NCBI GenBank assembly: GCA_946886405.1
Contig: CAMPIO010000002.1
Coordinates: 1-64,000 of the forward strand
Direction of reading: 5' to 3'
From: an uncultured Pseudoxanthomonas sp.
Lineage (GTDB): Bacteria; Pseudomonadota; Gammaproteobacteria; Xanthomonadales; Xanthomonadaceae
DNA length: 64,000 nt
The position numbers and the translations under genes were made by a program. The notes under the pieces were generated by a model. It had not been told where the DNA came from. It saw only the letters and a list, made by a program, of their open reading frames with translations, and did not search any database. This document shows, in pieces, positions 57,453-64,000 of this stretch (the first letter of the stretch is position 1; every line of letters begins with the position of its first letter).

Positions 57453-58845
57453 TATACCGACATTTACGGAATCGCATGCGAGGTTATCCGATAAGTCCTA
57501 TGACACGCTTGACGACAAGATCGACGTAAGCGCCTTTCTCCTAGTTAAGGAAGTGAGTAGGCCTTCGGGTTACAGAGGGTCGATCTACAAGAACCTGGAT
57601 ACCGGTGACTACATCGTCGCCCACACCGGTACCGAGTTCGACACAGACAAGATTCGCGATGGACTGCTCACAGATGCCCAGATGGCCCTGCTGGATGTCA
57701 ACCAGCAACTGGACGATGCTCGGGACCTTGTGGAACTTGCCGTCGAAATGGCCAAACGGGATGGGACCCGCGTCACCGTCACCGGCCATTCGCTGGGCGG
57801 CTTCCTCGCCCAGGTCACCGCCCACGAAAACGGGCTGCGCGGCGAGACATTCAATGCCTATGGTGCGGCAGGTCTCTACGGCGTACCCGAAGGTGGGAGC
57901 CAGATAGTCAACCACGTCCGTGCCACCGATATGGTGGGCGCGGCGAACCGGCACTATGGCGAGGTACGCGTATACGCCACAAAGCAGGATGTGGAAGCCC
58001 TTTTGAAGAGTGGCCCCTTGCCCAGCCAGCAGAACCGGTGGGACCTGATCAACGATCTGCGCAAACTCGGCCCTGATATGACGCACGGCGCGGTGCAGTT
58101 CCACAGCGGACAGCGCAAGCCGGAAGAACTCCCCATTTATGGCCCCAACACGGTCATCAACGGAGCGAACAACGCCCTTTACCAGCAGCACAAGCCCGAG
58201 TTCGACGCCTATCGGGAGAGCATACGCTCGGCCGCAGAGGACGTGGCGCTGGCTACGAAGCTCACCGGCGCGGGCATCGCCTACACGTCCGCGATCGGCT
58301 CCCAGTACGTGATGCACAAGGCCCGGCACGGCCTGATGGGCAACGAAGTTCACGACGAGCTGAGGGAGCTTCGACTGGCGGCGCAACGCGCGACGGAGGA
58401 GAGAAATCGCGACTTCGTGCCGCCCGATCGACCGTTGATCTATCGAGGTGGCGGCGACGGCCCCTTGGAGCAGATCGATGGACGGATACAGGATCTTCGC
58501 CGCGAACCCACGCTGGAAGACAGCCAGTGCAAGCCGGAGCGCGGCAGTGGCTGGCCCTCGCGGCCCGCCGGCGATTCCACACCGTCGCCGGTCTCGCTGC
58601 GCGACGACCCCCTCGCCTACATCGATCGCATGGTGGCTGCCTACGAAGCCGGCGACCAGGGCGTCTTCCGCCGGATGACCCGGGCTGCGGCCGACGATCC
58701 TCATGCGAAGCTGGTGAGCGCGACTGCGACGGCTCAGGTGGATGCCGAAGAGCGGCAGCAGGCGCTGCTGGCACAGGTCGCCGAACAACAGAGTGCGGAG
58801 CAGAGGCAGGTCGCGGTGTCGGCCGGCATCGCACGCTCGATCTGA
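57448..58845 (+). CDS. lipase-like putative antibacterial effector; 5' end without normal start codon
   Basis: An alpha/beta-hydrolase lipase of ~465 residues. The lipase elbow TVTGHSLGGFLAQ gives the catalytic Ser; GSIYKNLDTGDYIVAHTGTEF precedes it. The C-terminal part DDPLAYIDRMVAAYEAGDQGVFRRM and a Q-rich tail resemble Xanthomonadaceae effector proteins. I do not see the conserved XVIPCD signal motifs. The frame is open from 57433 and codes for family-like residues (DIPTFTESHARLSDKSYD), but the first ATG/GTG/TTG is GTG 57553, inside conserved sequence. Only ATT at 57448 could start before it. Either ATT is used or the start was lost. Confidence 0.6.
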   Translation: MDIPTFTESHARLSDKSYDTLDDKIDVSAFLLVKEVSRPSGYRGSIYKNLDTGDYIVAHTGTEFDTDKIRDGLLTDAQMALLDVNQQLDDARDLVELAVEMAKRDGTRVTVTGHSLGGFLAQVTAHENGLRGETFNAYGAAGLYGVPEGGSQIVNHVRATDMVGAANRHYGEVRVYATKQDVEALLKSGPLPSQQNRWDLINDLRKLGPDMTHGAVQFHSGQRKPEELPIYGPNTVINGANNALYQQHKPEFDAYRESIRSAAEDVALATKLTGAGIAYTSAIGSQYVMHKARHGLMGNEVHDELRELRLAAQRATEERNRDFVPPDRPLIYRGGGDGPLEQIDGRIQDLRREPTLEDSQCKPERGSGWPSRPAGDSTPSPVSLRDDPLAYIDRMVAAYEAGDQGVFRRMTRAAADDPHAKLVSATATAQVDAEERQQALLAQVAEQQSAEQRQVAVSAGIARSI

Positions 58846-58870
58846 CAGTAACGTTGCCAAGGAGAGCACG

Positions 58871-59443
58871 ATGGACGCCAATCGGATCACCGACCTCGTC
58901 GCCAGTGTGTCAGCGCTCATGGAGCGGTTCGAGCGCCGTACGCAGCAGATCGAGGGCAGTTTGCACGCCGCGCACCGGCAGCTCCAGGACCTGTCGCAAC
59001 AATTGCCTGAAACGCTCCGCCGGGCTGCCGACACGGAAATGAGGCATCTGCGGGACGGTGTCGTAGGCACCGTCGACGCAGGCCTCGGACAATCCGTTTC
59101 CACCTACCGAGCGGGCCTGGAGACGGCCGGGCAAGAGGTGAGGCAAGCCTCGCATGCGCTGGCGGCGCAGATCCACGCCGCGCGGGCACTCTACCGACAT
59201 CTGCTATGGAAGGTCGTCGGCGTCTGCCTCGCCAGTCTCGTCCTGATCGTTCTGGGCGGCGCCTGGTTGTCCAGGCATTACTACGATGAAATCCGCCGCT
59301 ATCAGCTATCGGCGGAGCTGTTGAAGGCCTACGACGCTGCGGACGTCACCCTGTGCGATGGCAAGCTGTGCGCCAACGTGGACCCCAAGGCTGGCACGTC
59401 TGGCGACCAAGGGGAGTACCACCCGGTCCGGGACCGCCCGTAG
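58871..59443 (+). CDS. coiled-coil inner-membrane protein following the effector ('relaxation protein'-like)
   Basis: Protein of 190 residues. Residues ~1-110 form a coiled coil (LMERFERRTQQIEGSLHAAHRQLQDLSQQL). A single membrane helix follows (WKVVGVCLASLVLIVLGGAWL), then a short C-terminal domain with TLCDGKLCANVD. I recall proteins of this build beside effector genes in Xanthomonadaceae, sometimes labelled 'relaxation protein'. Start ATG 58871 with GGAGAG in front, 25 bp after the effector stop. Exact role unknown. Confidence 0.6.
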   Translation: MDANRITDLVASVSALMERFERRTQQIEGSLHAAHRQLQDLSQQLPETLRRAADTEMRHLRDGVVGTVDAGLGQSVSTYRAGLETAGQEVRQASHALAAQIHAARALYRHLLWKVVGVCLASLVLIVLGGAWLSRHYYDEIRRYQLSAELLKAYDAADVTLCDGKLCANVDPKAGTSGDQGEYHPVRDRP

Positions 59444-59473
59444 ACGCCCGGACCAGCAATTCTCACCGTGTAA

Positions 59474-62400
59474 TCAGCCCACCCACGCCCGCGCATTGCG
59501 GAACATGCGCAGCCACGGCGAGTCGTCCGGCCAACCGGCCGGATGCCAGCTGTGGTTGGCGCTGCGCGGGGTGCGTTCCGGATGGGGCATCAGGATCGTC
59601 ACGCGACCGTCGTCACTGGTGAGGCCCGTGATACCGTCGGGTGAGCCGTTCGGATTGAGCGGATACGTCGTCGCGATCGCGCCGTCGCCATCCACGTAGC
59701 GCAACGCGACGCGGGCAGCGGCCTGGTCGACCGCACCGGCGAACGATGCCCTGCCTTCGCCATGCGCCACCGCCACCGGGATACGCGAACCCGCCATGCC
59801 GCGGAAGAACACCGACGGCGAGTCCTGCACTTCCAGCAACGCCACGCGTGCCTCGAACTGCTCGCTCTGGTTGCGAAGGAACTGCGGCCAGTGCTGCGCG
59901 CCGGGGATGATGTCCTTCAACTGGCTCATCATCTGGCAACCGTTGCACACGCCGAGCGAGAACGTGTCCTGCCGGGCGAAGAACGCGGCAAACGCCTCGC
60001 GCAACGCGCTGCGCTCGAGGATCGAGGTGGCCCAGCCACGGCCCGCACCCAGTACGTCGCCATAGCTGAAGCCACCGCACGCGGCGAGACCACTGAAACC
60101 GTCCAGCGCCACGCGGCCGCTGATCAGGTCGCTCATGTGCACGTCGAACGCATCGAAGCCAGCGCGCGTGAACGCCGACGCCATCTCGATCTGGCCGTTG
60201 ACGCCCTGCTCGCGCAGGATCGCGACCTTCGGCCGCTTGCCGGTGGCGATGAACGGTGCCGCGATGTCTTCGCCGGCATCGAAGGACAGTTTCGGCTTCA
60301 GCCCGGTACGACCGAACTGGCGCGCGGTGTCGCGCTCCTGGTCGGCCGCGTCCGGATTGTCGCGCAGCTTCTGCATCGCATGTGTCACCGACCACCAGGC
60401 ATCGAACAACTCGTCCCAGCGCCACTCGGCCAGCACGTCGCCTTCCTGCTGCACGCGCACCACGGAGGCCGTGGTCGGGCGCGCGATACGCTGGGCGCAT
60501 TCGGTCAGCGCATGGCGCTCGACCAGGTCGGCGAACGCGGCGCGGTCTTCGTCCGCCACCTGCACCACCGCACCCAGCTCCTCGGCGAACAGCGTGCGGA
60601 ACGCGTCGTCGCCCCACCCATCGAGGTTGATGTCCAGACCGCGATGCGACGCGAACGCCATTTCGCACAACGCGGCGAACGCACCGCCGTCGCTGCGGTC
60701 GTGGTACGCCAGCAACAGGCCGGACTCGCGTGCGTCGGCGATCAGGTGGAAGAAATCACGCAGGCGCTGCGGATCATCGAGGTCCGGCACGCTCTCGTCG
60801 CGGCCATCACCGGCGAACGCCGGCCACGCACCGTCACCACCCGACTGCGGGTAGACCTGCGCCAGCACCGAACCGCCGAGGCGCTTCTTGCCGGCGCCCA
60901 GGCCGATCAGCCACAGGTCGCTGTCGTCTTCCCGTGACAGCAGGGGCGTCAGTTGCTGGCGCACATCGGTGACCGGCGCGAACGCACTGATGATCAGCGA
61001 AACCGGCGACACCGATTTGTGCGCCTGGCCATCGCTGTGCCACTGCGCCTGCATCGACAATGAGTCCTTGCCGACCGGAATGCTGATGTCCAGGTCTGGG
61101 CACAGTTCCATGCCGACGGCTTTCACCGCATCGAACAGCAGGGCGTCCTCACCCGGATGGCCCGCGGCGGCCATCCAGTTGGCAGACAGTTTCACCCGGT
61201 GCAGCGACTCGACCGGTGCGGCGCACAGGTTGGTGATGGCTTCGCCCACTGCCATGCGGGCCGCGGCGGCCGCGTCCAGCAGTGCCAGCGGCGTGCGTTC
61301 GCCGATGGCCATGGCTTCGCCGACATAGCCTTCGTACCCGCTCAGCGTGATCGCGCAGTCCGCAACCGGCATCTGCCACGGGCCGACCAGCTGGTCGCGT
61401 GCGGTCAGGCCGCCGACGCTGCGATCGCCAATGGTGATCAGGAACTGCTTGGAGGCGACCGTGGGATGCGCGAGCACGCGCAGGCCCGCTTCGCGCAAGT
61501 CCAGCGACGCGGTCTGCAACGACGGCCACTTCGGGGCCTCCGGGTAGCCGGTGTCGCGGTGCATCTTCGGCGCCTTGCCGAACAGCACGTCCATCGGCAG
61601 GTCGATGGGATAAGCCACTCTCCCGTCGGGAGAGGGGTTGGGGTGAGGGTTCGGCGAAGACGGGAGTGCGCCGGAATTCGCGGACGCGGAAACATCCGCA
61701 TTGTTCCGCTCGTCCGGCTTCGTCGCACCCTCATCCGCCCTTCGGGCACCTTCTCCCGCAGGGAGAAGGGAGGCGTCCGCCAGCGCGCCATAACCGACCA
61801 CAAGCCGCTCTTCCTTCGTGGCGACACCCACGGCCGCAAACGGGCAACGCTCGCGTTCGCAGATCGCCGCGAACTCGGCCAGCCGCGCCTGCGGCACGCC
61901 GAGCACGTAGCGCTCCTGCGATTCATTGCACCACAACTGCATCGGCGACAGCGAGGGATCGTCGCTGGGCACCTTGGCCAGGTCGATCACGCCGCCCACA
62001 CCGGAGTCGTGCAGCAGTTCCGGGATGGCGTTGGACAGGCCGCCCGCGCCGACGTCGTGGAACCACAGGATCGGGTTGTTCTCGCCCATCGCCACGCAAC
62101 GGTCGATGACTTCCTGGCAGCGACGCTCCATTTCCGGGTTGTCGCGCTGCACGCTGGCGAAATCGAGTTCCTCGGCACTTTCGCCCGACGCGACCGAACT
62201 GGCGGCACCGCCGCCCAGGCCGATCAGCATCGCCGGGCCGCCGAGCACGATGACGGCATCGCCAGACGAGAGTGTCTTCTTCTCCACCTGGATGCGGTCG
62301 ATCGCGCCCAGGCCACCGGCCAGCATGATCGGCTTGTCGTAGGCACGGGTCAGGCCAGCGCCTTCGGGCAATTCGAAGCTGCGGAAGTAGCCCAGCAGGT

Positions 62401-63517
62401 TCGGACGGCCGAATTCGTTGTTGAACGCGGCGCCGCCGAGCGGGCCGTCCAGCATGATGTCCAGCGCTGGCGCCATGCGCGGGTTCAGCGCGCGCGCCGC
62501 CTCCCACGGTTGCGGCAGCGTCGGAATACGCAGGTGCGAAACCGAGAAGCCGGTCAGGCCCGCTTTCGGCTTGCCGCCGCGGCCGGTCGCGCCTTCGTCG
62601 CGGATCTCGCCACCTGCACCGGTGCTGGCACCGGGAAACGGCGCGATCGCGGTGGGATGGTTGTGGGTTTCGACCTTGATGCAGAACGCCGAATCCAGCG
62701 TCGCCTCGATGCGGTACCGGCCGCTGCCGTCGGGACGGAAGCGCGCCGCCGGGTAGCCTTCCACCACGGCCGCATTGTCGCTGTACGCGCTCAGCGTGTG
62801 TTCCGGCGTCTGCGCGTGGGTGTGCTTGATCATGCGGAACAGCGACCGGTCCTGGTCCTTGCCGTCGATGGTCCAGCTGGCATTGAAGATCTTGTGGCGG
62901 CAGTGCTCGGAGTTCGCCTGCGCGAACATCATCAGCTCGACGTCCGACGGATCGCGTCCGAGTTCCGTGTAGCGCGTGCGCAGGTAGTCGATCTCGTCAT
63001 CGGCCAGCGCCAGGCCCAGGCGACTGTTGGCGGCTTCCAACTGCGCCAGCGGGATCCGCTCCAGCGCGCCGCGTGCCGGGGCGGTGAACAGCGCCGACGC
63101 CTGCTCGCGGGTGGCGAGCAGCGACTGCGTCATCGGATCGTGCAGCGTCTTCGCCAGCGCAGGCTGCGCGTCGTCCCAGCCTTCCAGGTCGATGCGCAGG
63201 CCGCGCTCGACGCGTTTCACCGGCTGGCCGGCACCGCGCAGCAGTTCGGTGGCCTTGCTGGCCCACGGCGACAAGGTGCCCAGGCGCGAGGTGACGAAGC
63301 GCGAGACCGCGCCCTCGGTCAGCGCTTCGTCCTGCCCGGCGGCCTGCAGGACGCGGCGCAGCGTGGCCAGGTCCGGCGTGGCGCCCGCCTCGGGTTCGAC
63401 GAAATAGACGTGCCAGGCACCGCGGATGCGGACGTCGGGTGCAATCGACTGTAGCCGGGATTGGAGCCGCGCGCGGCGGAAGTGCGACAAGGCCGGTTGG
63501 CCTTCGAGGACGATCAT
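59474..63517 (-). CDS. purL: phosphoribosylformylglycinamidine synthase, carrying a repeat-encoded insert
   Basis: Purine pathway enzyme of 1347 residues that makes FGAM from FGAR, glutamine and ATP. It is the single-chain gammaproteobacterial type: N-terminal PurS-like part, synthetase halves ([49 protein letters not shown]), and a C-terminal glutamine amidotransferase ([11 protein letters not shown] with the Cys, MPHPERTPR). It is about 50 residues longer than the E. coli enzyme. The excess sits at residues ~582-634, between [10 protein letters not shown] and [16 protein letters not shown], and is coded by an intergenic-type palindromic repeat. The start at 63517 ([15 protein letters not shown]) fits the family. 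Confidence 0.96.
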   Translation of the reverse strand: MIVLEGQPALSHFRRARLQSRLQSIAPDVRIRGAWHVYFVEPEAGATPDLATLRRVLQAAGQDEALTEGAVSRFVTSRLGTLSPWASKATELLRGAGQPVKRVERGLRIDLEGWDDAQPALAKTLHDPMTQSLLATREQASALFTAPARGALERIPLAQLEAANSRLGLALADDEIDYLRTRYTELGRDPSDVELMMFAQANSEHCRHKIFNASWTIDGKDQDRSLFRMIKHTHAQTPEHTLSAYSDNAAVVEGYPAARFRPDGSGRYRIEATLDSAFCIKVETHNHPTAIAPFPGASTGAGGEIRDEGATGRGGKPKAGLTGFSVSHLRIPTLPQPWEAARALNPRMAPALDIMLDGPLGGAAFNNEFGRPNLLGYFRSFELPEGAGLTRAYDKPIMLAGGLGAIDRIQVEKKTLSSGDAVIVLGGPAMLIGLGGGAASSVASGESAEELDFASVQRDNPEMERRCQEVIDRCVAMGENNPILWFHDVGAGGLSNAIPELLHDSGVGGVIDLAKVPSDDPSLSPMQLWCNESQERYVLGVPQARLAEFAAICERERCPFAAVGVATKEERLVVGYGALADASLLPAGEGARRADEGATKPDERNNADVSASANSGALPSSPNPHPNPSPDGRVAYPIDLPMDVLFGKAPKMHRDTGYPEAPKWPSLQTASLDLREAGLRVLAHPTVASKQFLITIGDRSVGGLTARDQLVGPWQMPVADCAITLSGYEGYVGEAMAIGERTPLALLDAAAAARMAVGEAITNLCAAPVESLHRVKLSANWMAAAGHPGEDALLFDAVKAVGMELCPDLDISIPVGKDSLSMQAQWHSDGQAHKSVSPVSLIISAFAPVTDVRQQLTPLLSREDDSDLWLIGLGAGKKRLGGSVLAQVYPQSGGDGAWPAFAGDGRDESVPDLDDPQRLRDFFHLIADARESGLLLAYHDRSDGGAFAALCEMAFASHRGLDINLDGWGDDAFRTLFAEELGAVVQVADEDRAAFADLVERHALTECAQRIARPTTASVVRVQQEGDVLAEWRWDELFDAWWSVTHAMQKLRDNPDAADQERDTARQFGRTGLKPKLSFDAGEDIAAPFIATGKRPKVAILREQGVNGQIEMASAFTRAGFDAFDVHMSDLISGRVALDGFSGLAACGGFSYGDVLGAGRGWATSILERSALREAFAAFFARQDTFSLGVCNGCQMMSQLKDIIPGAQHWPQFLRNQSEQFEARVALLEVQDSPSVFFRGMAGSRIPVAVAHGEGRASFAGAVDQAAARVALRYVDGDGAIATTYPLNPNGSPDGITGLTSDDGRVTILMPHPERTPRSANHSWHPAGWPDDSPWLRMFRNARAWVG
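61616..61772. repeat. palindromic repeat element inserted in frame in purL
   Basis: Two hairpin-forming ends, CTCTCCCGTCGGGAGAG and CCTTCTCCCGCAGGGAGAAGG, each joined inward to matching arms (TTGGGGTGAGGGTTCGG and CACCCTCATCCG). They flank a spacer of about 60 bp. This is the style of common intergenic palindromic repeats of proteobacteria. The reading frame stays open through all of it. Confidence 0.8.
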
Positions 63518-63559
63518 GTCCGGAACCGTGGGGGGCGTGCCGTCAGGACGGGGCCCGCT

Positions 63560-63565
63560 ATTGTA
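63560..63565 (-). promoter_or_regulatory. -10 box of purL
   Basis: TACAAT on the minus strand, 42 nt before the purL ATG, directly after the dsbC hairpin. It predicts a leader of about 36 nt. Confidence 0.45.
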
Positions 63566-63567
63566 GC

Positions 63568-63590
63568 GAAGCCGGCGCGGGGCCGGCTTC
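63568..63590 (-). terminator. hairpin after dsbC
   Basis: A 9-bp stem GAAGCCGGC/GCCGGCTTC 8 bp past the dsbC stop, lacking a T tract. It may be a weak terminator or mRNA 3' stabiliser. Confidence 0.45.
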
Positions 63591-63597
63591 GTTCGGG

Positions 63598-64000
63598 TCA
63601 GGGAGCGGCGCCTGCGGCGGCGGCCGGCGCCTTTTTCGCGGCCAGTTCGTCCAGTTTGGCCCGCAGGGCGGCAGGCGGCAGGTAGCCTCCCAGCTGCACG
63701 CCGTCGGCCGAGAAGATGGCCGGGGTGCCGCTGACGCCGATGCGCTGGCCGACGTCGAACTCCATCGTCACCGGGTTCTTGCAGTCGCGCGCGGGGACGG
63801 ACTTGCCGGCCTTGGCGTCGGTCATCGCGCGCTTGCGGTCCGGGGCGCACCAGACCGAGATCATGTCCTTGTGGTCCTGGCTGCCCAGGCCCATGCGCGG
63901 GAAGGCGAGATACTCCACCGCGATGCCCTGGCGGTTGATCTCGGCGATCTCCTCGTGCAGCTTGCGGCAGTAGCCGCACTCGATGTCGGTGAACACGCTG
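63598..64000 (-). CDS. dsbC: thiol:disulfide interchange protein DsbC (C-terminal part)
   Basis: The final ~134 residues of a periplasmic disulfide isomerase; the 5' end lies beyond the window. The redox site is [14 protein letters not shown] and the cis-Pro loop is [14 protein letters not shown] second pair of Cys ([17 protein letters not shown]) matches the structural disulfide of DsbC. The Ala-rich tail [12 protein letters not shown] is extra. No start can be given. Confidence 0.9.
   Translation of the reverse strand, partial: SVFTDIECGYCRKLHEEIAEINRQGIAVEYLAFPRMGLGSQDHKDMISVWCAPDRKRAMTDAKAGKSVPARDCKNPVTMEFDVGQRIGVSGTPAIFSADGVQLGGYLPPAALRAKLDELAAKKAPAAAAGAAP

Overview
The window is a GC-rich chromosomal segment from a gammaproteobacterium of the Xanthomonadaceae. 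Pseudoxanthomonas, Stenotrophomonas or a close relative fits best; I cannot name a species. The evidence is an Xps-type type II secretion cluster (order E ... F-G-H-I-J-K-L-M-N-D), a SAH riboswitch before ahcY, an XadA-like trimeric autotransporter, a lipase-type effector followed by a coiled-coil membrane protein as in this family, and GTAGGAGCG-type REP palindromes. No phage, transposase or CRISPR was seen.

Layout. 1-5 kb: end of a nucleoside transporter, ribokinase-like kinase, dusB, a methyltransferase and a membrane hydrolase. 5-7.6 kb: an OlsF-like double acyltransferase coupled to an LpxH-like phosphoesterase. 7.8-17.8 kb: metK, an unusual SDR protein between twin terminators, a thioesterase, uup, ppc, and ahcY behind a SAH riboswitch. 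18-22.3 kb: a three-gene operon (GPH transporter, GH94 phosphorylase, gluconokinase) that fits cellobionic acid use. 22.3-28.5 kb: a DUF3228 gene, metF, a two-component system with a small exported protein, a RimK-like ligase and tRNA-Gly(CCC). 28.5-34.6 kb: a GDSL autotransporter esterase, thiS, thiG, trmB, an SLC13 permease and an ACT-domain protein. 34.6-55.7 kb: the type II secretion system, with two glycosyltransferase genes at its 3' end. It is split between gspE and gspF by about 8.8 kb holding a subtilisin-like protease, a 1926-residue trimeric autotransporter and a small exported protein. 56-59.4 kb: two exported proteins, a lipase-like putative antibacterial effector with a damaged or non-canonical start, and a coiled-coil membrane protein. 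59.4-64 kb: purL and the 3' part of dsbC.

How it fits together. metK, ahcY and metF (SAM synthesis, SAH breakdown, methyl-group supply) sit 7-8 kb apart, yet each has the same 24-bp imperfect palindrome just before its start or overlapping its -10 box. This suggests one local methionine-cycle regulon, and ahcY adds a riboswitch. The secreted protease next to the type II system is a plausible substrate of it. The most unusual item is a palindromic intergenic-type repeat of about 157 bp inserted in frame in purL and apparently translated as about 52 extra residues. Six genes have a -10-like hexamer exactly 6 nt before ATG, which predicts leaderless mRNAs.
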